NCBI RefSeq assembly: GCF_003688915.1
Contig: NZ_REFU01000001.1
Span: 1,674,001-1,738,000, forward strand
DNA: 64,000 nt
From: Rhodococcus sp. SBT000017
GTDB lineage: Bacteria; Actinomycetota; Actinomycetes; Mycobacteriales; Mycobacteriaceae
Reading direction: 5' to 3'
The notes below the pieces were generated by a model. The model had not been told where the DNA came from. It saw nothing but the letters and a program-made list of their open reading frames with translations, and ran no database searches. Shown here piece after piece: positions 1 to 8,662 of the stretch (position 1 is the stretch's first letter; each line of letters begins with the position of its first letter). Both the position numbers and the translations under genes were made by a program.

Positions 1-71
1 GCGCCGACGCTTCCGAGGGTGACGACAACGGCTGCTGCACCGACGATCATGAACTTTCCTGGCATTCTCAT
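1..71 (-). CDS. N-terminus of a putative exported or membrane protein (cut by window edge)
   Basis: Reading leftward from an ATG at 71, the frame stays open to the window edge. It encodes a short basic start (Met-Arg-Met-Pro-Gly-Lys) followed by a hydrophobic Ala/Val-rich stretch that looks like a signal peptide or first membrane helix. A strong Shine-Dalgarno (GAAGGAG) lies about 6 bases upstream of the ATG. Only about 23 residues are visible, so the function cannot be assigned. It diverges from the carboxypeptidase gene at 315. Confidence 0.55.
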   Translation of the reverse strand, partial: MRMPGKFMIVGAAAVVVTLGSVG

Positions 72-160
72 GTCTGCTCCTTCGATCCGAGTCCTGCGGG
101 CCACCGTTTCGGTGATGACTCAACGATCGCTGTCGAACGTGAGAACCGAAGGAGCACACC

Positions 161-220
161 ATGAGCGAGTTCTCATACTGGCGACGGGCGCGTGGGTCGA
201 CATTCGGCCGGTGCCGGTGA
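161..220 (+). CDS. possible 19-residue small ORF with strong ribosome site
   Basis: An ATG at 161 is preceded by GAAGGAG at ideal spacing and opens a 19-codon frame ending in TGA. The peptide is rich in Arg and aromatic residues and ends Cys-Arg. It lies in the divergent space between the partial gene at 1-71 and the carboxypeptidase at 315, so it could be a leader peptide, a small protein, or a chance ORF behind a purine-rich stretch. No family is recognised. The main support is the ribosome site, which nearly copies that of the gene starting at 71. Confidence 0.25.
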   Translation: MSEFSYWRRARGSTFGRCR

Positions 221-314
221 CGATGTCGGGACGAGAACCAGAGCGGTCGTTCGGGCATTGCTCGCCGGTGGGTCGCCACGTCGACCGACCCGCGAGCGCC
301 TATGGTGATTCGCG

Positions 315-1625
315 ATGAAAAGGATTCGAGTGTGCGTGGCAGCGTCGGCAGTGTCGATGGTTCTCGTCGGCATCGGCTGTGGACCGGCTCTGGCGCAACC
401 CGCCGCCGAGCCACCAGCCGCGACGACGACACCGCCGTTCACGACGCCCGACACCGACAGCTGCCCGTTCGCCGCGTCACCTCCCCCGGCGATCGACCTG
501 TCCGAGGTACCGGCCCCTGGAAGCACTGCACCGCAACCACTCCCGATTCCCGCCGAAACCGTCGGCGGGGATCGGCTCGCCGAGTGTGGAGCGGTGCTGC
601 CGGACGGGGCTCCCCCGTTGCCTGCCGATATCTCGGCCACCGGGTTCGTGGTGGCCGACATGGACTCCGGCTCCGTCCTGGCCGCCAAGGATCCGCACGG
701 GAGGCATCGGCCGGCGAGCACGATCAAGGTGCTACTTGCGATCGTCGCCCTCGACGAGTTGAACTTGAATTCCCAGATCACCGCGACCGCAGAGGACGCC
801 GATGCCGAGGGCAGTGCCGTCGGCATCGGAGAGAACGGTGTCTACACCAATCTCCAATTGATGCAGGGCCTGGTGATGGCATCGGGAAACGATGCAGCGC
901 ATGCGTTGTCCAGGCAGTTGGGTGGGGACGCGGCCACCGTGGACAAGATGAATGCCAAGGCCGCAGAACTGGGTGCGCTCGACACTCGCACCGCCACACC
1001 GTCCGGTCTCGACGGCCCGGGGATGGCGAGCTCTGCCTACGACCTGGCGTTGATCTACCGCGCGGCCATGCGCAATCCGACCTTTGCGCAACTGATTTCG
1101 ACCGAGACCGTTCAGTTTCCCGGCTATCCGAAGGACCCCACGATCCCGGAGGACCAAGACCGGCCCGGGTTCACCCTCTCCAACGACAATCAGCTGCTCT
1201 ACAACTACGAGGGAGCTCTCGGAGGCAAGACCGGGTACACCGACGATGCTCGCCAGACATTCGTCGCAGGAGCAGAACGGGGCGGCAGGCGTCTGGTCGT
1301 GACGATCATGAAGGGCGACGTGCTGCCGATCCGGCCGTGGGAGCAAGCGGCACGCCTGTTGGACTACGGGTTCGCGCTCGACTCCAGTCGCGGCGTGGGC
1401 GAACTCGTGGAGCCGCAGTCGACGGCCGCGGTGACGAGTACGCGCGCGCCCGAGGCCACTCCGACTCTCGCCCAGCCGCCCGCATCGGCGTCCGGGTCGA
1501 GCTCCCGCCAGTCCGAGATGCAGGCCCAAGGCGACACCGTCGTTCGCATAGCGATAGGAGTCATCGGTTCGATCGTGGTGATCGGATTGTTGTGGGGAGC
1601 TCGACGGCTTTCGCGCAACCGCTGA
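315..1625 (+). CDS. dacB: D-alanyl-D-alanine carboxypeptidase (low-molecular-weight penicillin-binding protein)
   Basis: This 436-residue serine DD-peptidase of the peptidase S11 family trims the terminal D-Ala from peptidoglycan stem peptides outside the membrane. A signal peptide spans about residues 1-28 and is followed by a Pro/Thr-rich spacer. The three active-site motifs are present: STIK at 135-138 (nucleophile Ser135), SGN at 190-192 and KTG at 305-307. A Ser/Pro/Thr-rich tail leads to one C-terminal membrane helix (about 405-425) with a basic end, so the enzyme is membrane-anchored. It corresponds by position and type to mycobacterial dacB1 (Rv3330). It ends 33 bases from the convergent YihY-family gene. 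The ATG at 315 gives the intact signal peptide. Confidence 0.9.
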   Translation: MKRIRVCVAASAVSMVLVGIGCGPALAQPAAEPPAATTTPPFTTPDTDSCPFAASPPPAIDLSEVPAPGSTAPQPLPIPAETVGGDRLAECGAVLPDGAPPLPADISATGFVVADMDSGSVLAAKDPHGRHRPASTIKVLLAIVALDELNLNSQITATAEDADAEGSAVGIGENGVYTNLQLMQGLVMASGNDAAHALSRQLGGDAATVDKMNAKAAELGALDTRTATPSGLDGPGMASSAYDLALIYRAAMRNPTFAQLISTETVQFPGYPKDPTIPEDQDRPGFTLSNDNQLLYNYEGALGGKTGYTDDARQTFVAGAERGGRRLVVTIMKGDVLPIRPWEQAARLLDYGFALDSSRGVGELVEPQSTAAVTSTRAPEATPTLAQPPASASGSSSRQSEMQAQGDTVVRIAIGVIGSIVVIGLLWGARRLSRNR

Positions 1626-1658
1626 ACCGGGTCCTCCGATACAGCGATTGCGAGCAAT

Positions 1659-2687
1659 CTAGCGACGTCTGTTGCGCAGTCCCGCGAGGCCGAGAGCGGC
1701 GAGGGCACCGGCACCCACCAGCGCCAGACCCCCCGTCACGCCCGGTCCTTCGCTGACCTCGACCCTCGTGTTGATCACCGCCGGCTCCGGGGCCGGTACA
1801 TGAGCTTCGGCCAAGCTCTCGCGAGTCGTCGCGGCAAACGATGTGGAGAACAGCACCAGCCGTGACGTCGTGAAGACGAATACCAGCAGACCGATGATGG
1901 GTCCGAAGACCACGCCTGCCGGGCCGCTCGTCACCGATCCCAGATAGATGGCACCGAGCTGCTTGAAGATCTCGAAACCGACGGCAGCGAGCAGAGCGCC
2001 TTTGGCTGCGCTGCGCCACGAGACCGGCTCGCGCGGCAGACGCGAGATCACCCAGGTGAACAACGCCCAGGTGCCCGCCAGCGCGAGCAGAATCGAGAAG
2101 ACGCGCAGGGCGATGCCCACTCCTGGGACTGAATCGAGATTGGCCCACTCGAGAATGCTGCGCATCAGGTCACCACCGGCGAGCGCCGACAACGCCAACG
2201 ACAGCACCAGCGCGGTCCCCAGCCCGAGCAGCGCGGCGAAATCCTTGGCCTTGGTGGCCAGAAAGCCCCCCTGCTCGTGCTGGCTCTCCCACATGGCGGT
2301 CAGTGCCTCCCGCAGGTTGGCGATCCAACCGAGACCTGCATACAAGGCACCGAGCAGACCGATGATGCCGACGCTCGTCCGAGACTCGATGGCCGTCTGG
2401 ATCAGCGAGTTGATCGTCTCACCGAAGCTGCCCGGCACGTTCTCGGCAATCTGCGACTGGATCTCGGCAAGCCACTCGGGCTGATTCACCAGCACGAACC
2501 CGGCGATCGCGAACGCGACCATCAGCAGCGGGAACAAGGCCAGCACACTGAAGTACGTCATGCCTGCCGCGTAGTAGTCGCCCTTCTGACCCTGATAGCG
2601 CTGCGCAGCAACAACAGTGTGATCGAGCCAGGGCCACCGGTTACGCCGGTCGTCGAGGATCGCCTTGAAATCGGGCATGGCACTCAC
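1659..2687 (-). CDS. YihY/BrkB-family inner-membrane protein
   Basis: A 342-residue polytopic membrane protein of the YihY/BrkB family, equivalent in position to Rv3335c next to trpS. The N-terminal soluble part ends with the family pattern of a basic segment and a Gly-Asp-Tyr-Tyr-Ala-Ala-Gly-Met-Thr-Tyr stretch entering the first membrane helix. About six hydrophobic segments follow, then a cytoplasmic tail and a last Gly/Ala/Leu-rich segment before an Arg-rich end. The biochemical role of this family is not firmly known; the old RNase BN label is wrong for it. The gene starts 105 bases downstream of the trpS stop on the same strand and could be cotranscribed with it. Confidence 0.8.
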   Translation of the reverse strand: MSAMPDFKAILDDRRNRWPWLDHTVVAAQRYQGQKGDYYAAGMTYFSVLALFPLLMVAFAIAGFVLVNQPEWLAEIQSQIAENVPGSFGETINSLIQTAIESRTSVGIIGLLGALYAGLGWIANLREALTAMWESQHEQGGFLATKAKDFAALLGLGTALVLSLALSALAGGDLMRSILEWANLDSVPGVGIALRVFSILLALAGTWALFTWVISRLPREPVSWRSAAKGALLAAVGFEIFKQLGAIYLGSVTSGPAGVVFGPIIGLLVFVFTTSRLVLFSTSFAATTRESLAEAHVPAPEPAVINTRVEVSEGPGVTGGLALVGAGALAALGLAGLRNRRR

Positions 2688-2792
2688 CTTTTCGCTGTCG
2701 TCGCCTGCTGTCGGATCGTGTCGCCGCGGTGCTGCGCCTCGAAGTACTCCTTGCCGAAACGCAGCACGACGAAACTCAGTGTGCCGTAGATG

Positions 2793-3845
<1,053 letters not shown>

Positions 3846-3884
3846 TCACGACCCCGTCGACGCTCACTTCCTGCCTGCCGAGAT

Positions 3885-3938
3885 GGTCACTGTGCAGGCT
3901 CCGCTACAGCACCACGGGTCACTGCGCAGGCCTCCGCT
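3885..3938. repeat. two diverged copies of a short GC-rich repeat
   Basis: Two related 21-22 base copies lie at 3885-3905 and 3917-3938, both reading GGTCACTG, a GCAGG core, then CTCCGCT. The second copy abuts the exonuclease III stop codon. Core and flanks resemble the 34-bp unit repeated at 4797-4984 on the other side of the same gene. Confidence 0.55.
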
Positions 3939-4745
3939 CTAGCGGTAACGCACTGTCACCGGAGCGTGATCGGACCATCGCTGGTCGTACGCCTCGGCCC
4001 GCTCGGTGATCGCTTCCTTGGCGCGCTCGGCCAGATCACTGGTGGCCAACTGATAGTCGATCCGCCAGCCGGCGTCGTTGTCGAAGGCCTTGCCGCGATA
4101 GGACCACCAGCTGTACGGACCTTCGACGCCCGGGTACAGCGCCCGTACGACGTCGGTCCAGGGGGCCTTGTCGGCGAGCAACCGCGTCACCCACTCGCGT
4201 TCCTCGGGCAGGAAGCCGGAGTTCTTGCGGTTGGTCTTCCATGCCTTGAGATCGGCCTCGGTGTGGGCGATGTTCCAATCTCCGCACACCACCACGTCGC
4301 GATCGTCGGACTTCGCGGCCTTGGCCGTCTTGGCCAGATACTTCGCGAACGCCGCCATGAAGCGTTCCTTCTCGTCCTGACGCTCGGTACCCACCTCGCC
4401 CGACGGCAGATACAGGCTGGCGACGGTGACGTCGCCGAAGTCACCTTCGATGTAGCGACCTGAATCGGCGAACTCGACGGCCCCGATGCCGGTGCGAATC
4501 GCATCGGGAGCCGCCTTCGACAGCAAGGCCACCCCGTTGCGTCCTTTCGCGGACGGCTCGGCCGAGGCCAGGTGCCAGCCCCCATCGAGGGCCGGGGCCA
4601 GCGCCTTGGTCAGTTCCCCGTCGTTGGCGCGGGTTTCCTGCAGGCAGATGACGTCGGCATCGGTGGCCTCGAGCCACGCCAGCATGCCCTTGCGAACAGC
4701 TGCGCGAATTCCGTTGACGTTGACAGTGGAAACAGTGATCGGCAC
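3939..4745 (-). CDS. xth: exodeoxyribonuclease III (AP endonuclease family)
   Basis: A 268-residue protein of the exonuclease/endonuclease/phosphatase fold that acts in base-excision repair as a 3'-5' exonuclease and AP endonuclease. Family landmarks in order are the N-terminal VNVNGIR strand, the metal-binding Glu in CLQETR, the central DWNIAH segment, and the C-terminal SDHAPV containing the catalytic His. An upstream ATG in the same frame would read through the repeat array, so the GTG at 4745 (Val-Pro-Ile-Thr-Val-Ser-Thr-Val-Asn-Val-Asn) is preferred. It shares the strand of the YidC gene upstream, from which it is separated only by the 34-bp array. Confidence 0.88.
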   Translation of the reverse strand: MPITVSTVNVNGIRAAVRKGMLAWLEATDADVICLQETRANDGELTKALAPALDGGWHLASAEPSAKGRNGVALLSKAAPDAIRTGIGAVEFADSGRYIEGDFGDVTVASLYLPSGEVGTERQDEKERFMAAFAKYLAKTAKAAKSDDRDVVVCGDWNIAHTEADLKAWKTNRKNSGFLPEEREWVTRLLADKAPWTDVVRALYPGVEGPYSWWSYRGKAFDNDAGWRIDYQLATSDLAERAKEAITERAEAYDQRWSDHAPVTVRYR

Positions 4746-4796
4746 GCCGACGACGGTAGCCGAGCCCACCGACAGACGGCAGCTGGGCCGCACACC

Positions 4797-4984
4797 GAGG
4801 TCATTCCTGCAGGCTCCACTCCCGCTCATCAAGGTCGTTCCTGCAGGCTCCACTCCCGCTCATCAAGGTCGTTCCTGCAGGCTCCACTCCCGCTCATCAA
4901 GGTCGTTCCTGCAGGCTCCACTCCCGCTCATCAAGGTCGTTCCTGCAGGCTCCACTCCCGCTCATCGAGGTCGTTCCTGCAGGC
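4797..4984. repeat. 34-bp tandem repeat array, about 5.5 copies
   Basis: Copies start at 4797, 4831, 4865, 4899, 4933 and 4967 (the last is partial). They are almost identical; copy 1 and the last differ by G for A at the first base, and copy 1 also has A for G in the TCGTTC segment. Each unit contains the 8-base palindrome CCTGCAGG. The array fills the gap between the yidC-type stop at 4988 and the exonuclease III start at 4745, so it is probably transcribed with them. There are no unique spacers, so it is not a CRISPR. Confidence 0.95.
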
Positions 4985-4987
4985 CGG

Positions 4988-5890
4988 CTACCGACGCCTC
5001 GGCTTGGCCCCGGGTTTCGGCGCGGTGACCGCCGGTGTCGCCTCTGGCTCGACACTCGGTTCTCGGTCGATGCGTCGGTAGACGAGGTGCTGCTGGGTGT
5101 AGGTCCAGATGTTGTTGCTCACCCAGTACAGCAACACCGCGACCGGAAGTACCGGCCCACCGACGAGCACGCCAGCCGGGAACACCCAGAGCACGAGCTT
5201 GTTCATGATCGCGGTCTGTGGGTTGGCGAGCGCCGCTGCGTCCTGCCGGGCGACGGACGCCCGCGAGTTCAGATGCGTGGCAACCGCAGCGACGATCATC
5301 AAGGGGACTGCAACGAAAGCGATGCTCCACACCGACGGCACTCCCCCGAACGGACCGAAGGCCTCGAGCACCTCCCGAGAGCTGTTGACGGCAGCCGAGA
5401 TCGGCGCACCGAAGAGCCGTGCGTCGAGGAAGGACTGCACATCGGCGGCGCTGAAGACGTAATTCGCGGTGTTCGCGTTCTCCTGCGCCGTCATACCGAG
5501 ATGACCGAATCCGGTTCCGGTTCGGTTGAACGAGCGCAGCACGTGCAGCAGACCGATGAAAACCGGGCCCTGCGCCAGCAGTGGCAGGCACCCCATCAGG
5601 GGGTTGAAACCGTGTTCCTGCTGCAACTTCCGCATCTCGGTTGCCTGCCGAGCACGGTCCCCGGAGTACTTCTTCTGTATGGCCTTGATCTGTGGTTGGA
5701 GCCTTTTCATGGCGAGCTGCGAACGAATCTGGCTGACGAACGGCTTGATCAGCAGCGCACGCAGTGTGAAGACCAGGAAAATCACTGCCAACGCCCAGGC
5801 GAAGCCGCTGTCGGGGCCGAGCACGGACCCGAAGACTCTGTGCCAGAACCACAGCACCGCGGAGACGGGATAGTAGACGAAATCGAGCAT
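4988..5890 (-). CDS. YidC/Oxa1-family membrane insertase paralogue
   Basis: A 300-residue Oxa1-superfamily membrane protein that is expected to insert or fold membrane proteins in the cytoplasmic membrane. The order is an N-terminal hydrophobic helix, a second long one, the basic cytoplasmic hairpin rich in Lys/Arg/Gln (about 60-105), then Asn-Pro-Leu-Met-Gly-Cys-Leu-Pro and further membrane segments, ending in a Pro/Lys/Arg tail. The ATG at 5890 is chosen because it has GAGGTG about 8 bases upstream. It is not in the usual rpmH-rnpA-yidC setting, so it is an accessory paralogue. It is the last gene of a run with ABC-transporter and DUF6412 genes, which suggests dedicated substrates. Confidence 0.85.
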   Translation of the reverse strand: MLDFVYYPVSAVLWFWHRVFGSVLGPDSGFAWALAVIFLVFTLRALLIKPFVSQIRSQLAMKRLQPQIKAIQKKYSGDRARQATEMRKLQQEHGFNPLMGCLPLLAQGPVFIGLLHVLRSFNRTGTGFGHLGMTAQENANTANYVFSAADVQSFLDARLFGAPISAAVNSSREVLEAFGPFGGVPSVWSIAFVAVPLMIVAAVATHLNSRASVARQDAAALANPQTAIMNKLVLWVFPAGVLVGGPVLPVAVLLYWVSNNIWTYTQQHLVYRRIDREPSVEPEATPAVTAPKPGAKPRRR

Positions 5891-5953
5891 GGTGGAGCAC
5901 CTCACTGTGAGAGAAAGCGGTCGGTTGGCGTCTCGACCGGATCTCGCAGTGGC

Positions 5954-6277
5954 TCAGGAGAACTCGAGCCACCGGTCCGGTCCACAGACCGGGCCGGGCG
6001 CTCTGGGCATGGGGCGACCTGGCGCATCGGGTTGCTGTTGCCTGCGGAATGATCCCCGAAGTCGCCGCCCGTCCGCGCCGGCAGCGCACGACGACAGCGG
6101 TGCGATCACGGCGAGGTCGGACGGCGCACCGAGGACGACCAGGGACGCCGCGACCAGCGCACCGAACATCGCTATCTGTGCGGCGGGTTGGGCGTCGACG
6201 ACGGCGAAGACGACGAGCAGGACGGCGACGACGCCGAGCGCAGTGGCCACGGAGCGATGGGTACTCGACCGGCTCAT
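5954..6277 (-). CDS. DUF6412-type small membrane protein (copy 1)
   Basis: A 107-residue protein with two hydrophobic segments (about 12-28 and 36-58) and a C-terminal tail rich in Arg and Pro. Residues 72-95 share 19 of 24 positions with residues 65-88 of the protein at 8338-8622, including FRRQ and PDAPGRP followed by PRAPG. The membrane halves of the two proteins are dissimilar. The pattern fits DUF6412, which I recall as a frequent neighbour of YidC-like genes in actinobacteria. The ATG at 6277 overlaps the upstream stop by 4 bases (ATGA), showing translational coupling. No function is known. Confidence 0.7.
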   Translation of the reverse strand: MSRSSTHRSVATALGVVAVLLVVFAVVDAQPAAQIAMFGALVAASLVVLGAPSDLAVIAPLSSCAAGADGRRLRGSFRRQQQPDAPGRPMPRAPGPVCGPDRWLEFS

Positions 6278-7662
6278 CCGATACCCACTGCTATCTGCAC
6301 CACCGCACACGCGAATACGACAAGTGAACCGCGAAACAATTGCCGAAGCATGTCAACCGGCACCTGCCCCATCGGCGTCTCCAGTATCAGCCCTCCGTAT
6401 TCGAGCGGCGGACGCGACGCCGATCGATACAGAGCAGCGAGCGCTACGAACGGGGTCGGCAGCAATGCCCACAGCGACGCACCGAACACGACCGGTAGGC
6501 AGGCACCGAATACAACGAGGATTCCGACTGCAGGCACCACAAGATGCGCTGCCCGCAGACTGCGATCGGATCCTCCGAGAGCTGCACGAAACGCACTGGA
6601 CGAGTAGATATCTCGTAGCCCGTGACCGCATACGGTGCCTACGACGCAACATGCGAGCAACAGCGCAACCGGACGCAGGGGCAGCGCGAATACCGCCGCG
6701 CACAGGTAGACCGCGATGACGACCGAGACCAGAGTGCGCACCGCGCGCCGGTCGCGAAGTACGCGTCGAGCATCGGCGTCCACGAACATTCGCCGACGCG
6801 AACCCGAAAACGACCGAGACCGAACCAGTCCCACACGACGCCAAGTGCGCGAGTCCATTCGGGAAGAAACGAACGATGTATCCATTGTCGCGATCGCCAC
6901 CGACAGAGAGGTCACCAACCCCGAACCGCGTTCCAGCGCAGACCGATTCAATCGATGCACGCGGGATCGACCGACCCACACGATCGCAACACCGAAGACG
7001 AGAGCCACGGCCGACGGCCACCCGATGGAGGGTGCGGGCAGTACCGGCGCGTGGACGGCGGACACCGAACAGAGGACGACGCCGATGCACACGAGCCCGA
7101 GCGAGAATGTCCGGTACCACCCCTCCCAGAACCGCGATGTCTGCGCCAGTACTGCCGATCCGACAACGCTCGCACCTATCGCTGCTCCCATGCCGGCGAA
7201 CCACCACCAACTGTGGGCAGTCGTACCGAACAGTGTTGCCACTCGCGCGATCAGCACACCCAGGGCACCGCCACATGCTGTCGAAGCCCAGTATCGCGGA
7301 GCGAGCACACCCGACCGATCGAGCGGGGTCGAGTGAATCCAGAACTGTTCGGCAGAATCCACCACAACCGGCCCCACCGCCCGCACCGCAGCCATGACCA
7401 GGCCGCATGCTGCGATTGCGAGGCCGGACGCGAACAGTGAGTCGACCTCCAGCAGCAGCCCCGCAAGCGGGTTCCCAGACTCGGCTCGGTTGGGCTCGAA
7501 GCGCCCGAGAAGGTGCCACAGCAGTCCCGTCGCTACGAACACCGGTAGTCCCCACACCGCGAGGACAGCGCCGATGTCGATCGGCCTCCTCGCGCGTGTC
7601 CAGCCGCGAATCCGGCTACGGACTACGCGTGCCGAGGGAACGGCCGTCATCACTGTCGCCAT
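6274..7662 (-). CDS. polytopic membrane protein, DUF6297-type, probable ABC permease
   Basis: A 462-residue protein with many hydrophobic segments (roughly ten) along its length and a basic N-terminus, consistent with DUF6297. It directly follows the ATPase gene at 7650 with overlapping reading frames, so it is the natural membrane partner of that ATPase. Two starts are possible: ATG 7662 (13-base overlap) or ATG 7650 (TGATG junction). It overlaps the downstream DUF6412 gene by 4 bases. Nothing in the sequence gives the substrate. Confidence 0.65.
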   Translation of the reverse strand: MATVMTAVPSARVVRSRIRGWTRARRPIDIGAVLAVWGLPVFVATGLLWHLLGRFEPNRAESGNPLAGLLLEVDSLFASGLAIAACGLVMAAVRAVGPVVVDSAEQFWIHSTPLDRSGVLAPRYWASTACGGALGVLIARVATLFGTTAHSWWWFAGMGAAIGASVVGSAVLAQTSRFWEGWYRTFSLGLVCIGVVLCSVSAVHAPVLPAPSIGWPSAVALVFGVAIVWVGRSRVHRLNRSALERGSGLVTSLSVAIATMDTSFVSSRMDSRTWRRVGLVRSRSFSGSRRRMFVDADARRVLRDRRAVRTLVSVVIAVYLCAAVFALPLRPVALLLACCVVGTVCGHGLRDIYSSSAFRAALGGSDRSLRAAHLVVPAVGILVVFGACLPVVFGASLWALLPTPFVALAALYRSASRPPLEYGGLILETPMGQVPVDMLRQLFRGSLVVFACAVVQIAVGIG

Positions 7663-8276
7663 CGGTCACCGTCCACGCTCGTGTCGGCTACCTGCTCGAC
7701 GAGATCCGGGTCGTGAGATGCCATCAGGACAATGCAGCCGGCCTGCTTCTCGCGCACGATGGCCTGAGCCAACCAGCGCTTGCCTTCGGCGTCCAACCGC
7801 TGCTCGGGTTCGTCGAGCACCAGTACGTCTCGCGGTCGCACGAACGCCGAACCCAATGCCAGCCTTCGCTTCTGACCGCTGGACAGCGTGACTGGTAGCT
7901 GATCGACGACGTGGCCGAGCCCCAGTCCCTCGATCACCCGCTCTGCTGCACTCGCAGGGTCGGCGACTCCGTGGGCCGCAGCAACGAGTTGCAGATGTTC
8001 ACTCACCGACAGATGCGGGAACGTCCCCGGATCGTCCAGGACCGATGCCACGCGCCCACGGAAATCGGGCGCGGCTTCGTCGACAGCATTCCCGAAAAGT
8101 GTGATGGTGCCGGAATCGAGATCGTCTGCTCCGACGACGCATCGGAGCAGGGTCGTCTTTCCGGCACCGTTTGCACCTACGAGCGCACACACCGATCCCT
8201 CCGGTACGACGAACGAGATGTCGCTGAAGACGGTCAGCGAACCGAAACGCCTGGTGGCGTCGTTGATGACGAGCAT
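7650..8276 (-). CDS. ABC transporter ATP-binding protein
   Basis: A 208-residue ABC ATPase with Walker A Gly-Ala-Asn-Gly-Ala-Gly-Lys-Thr-Thr near residues 35-43, a signature LSSGQKRR and a Walker B VLVLDEP. It is short for the family and lacks the C-terminal accessory region of multidrug types. The long in-frame extension upstream is not used: ATG 8276 has GGGAG 9 bases before it and gives a normal N-terminus. It energises transport or extrusion together with the overlapping membrane gene (DUF6297 type). Confidence 0.88.
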   Translation of the reverse strand: MLVINDATRRFGSLTVFSDISFVVPEGSVCALVGANGAGKTTLLRCVVGADDLDSGTITLFGNAVDEAAPDFRGRVASVLDDPGTFPHLSVSEHLQLVAAAHGVADPASAAERVIEGLGLGHVVDQLPVTLSSGQKRRLALGSAFVRPRDVLVLDEPEQRLDAEGKRWLAQAIVREKQAGCIVLMASHDPDLVEQVADTSVDGDRWRQ

Positions 8277-8337
8277 GATTGTTCTCCCGGCAAACCTCGC
8301 GGACAACGGGTCGCGAAGGCGTGGGGGAACTTTCGAG

Positions 8338-8622
8338 CTAGAGTGCCCCCACCAATGCACCGGGTGCGCGTGGTTGCGGGCGGCCGGGAGCATCCGGGCG
8401 ATGTTGACGCCGGAACGCACCTCGAAGGTGGCGTTCCTCTGCGGTGGGGCCGACATTCGGCAGTAGGCGCAGCAGTGCCGGAACATCGACTCGGTGCGCG
8501 AGCACCATCAGAGTTGCCAGCGCCGCGACGAGGATCAGAGCCACGTCTGCGGTTGCGGTCGGCATCGTCAGGTACAGCGACACGAGGAGCAGCGAAGTGA
8601 CGACCATGCTCTGGTATCTCAT
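8338..8622 (-). CDS. DUF6412-type small membrane protein (copy 2)
   Basis: A 94-residue protein with two hydrophobic segments (about 6-22 and 25-42) and the same Arg/Pro-rich C-terminal tail as the protein at 5954-6277 (LRGAFRRQ, then PDAPGRP and PRAPG). ATG 8622 is preceded by GGGAGG at good spacing. It lies 40 bases after the DUF4173 gene and 61 bases before the ABC ATPase, so one transcript is likely. The two copies flank the ABC genes, which suggests a paired role or a shared partner such as the YidC paralogue. That is inference. Confidence 0.7.
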   Translation of the reverse strand: MRYQSMVVTSLLLVSLYLTMPTATADVALILVAALATLMVLAHRVDVPALLRLLPNVGPTAEERHLRGAFRRQHRPDAPGRPQPRAPGALVGAL

Positions 8623-8662
8623 TCCGCACCTCCCTGGTGTGCCACTGAACCTGAGTTGTTGC

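Noticed and set aside
302..1756. 484-codon plus-strand frame
   Set aside because: Arg-rich shadow of the carboxypeptidase gene in another frame.
3939..4853. Upstream ATG start for exonuclease III at 4853
   Set aside because: The extra 36 residues would be encoded partly by the 34-bp repeats and have no place in the family; GTG 4745 gives the normal N-terminus.
4797..4984. CRISPR array
   Set aside because: The units follow one another directly with no unique spacers, and there are no cas genes. It is a simple tandem repeat.
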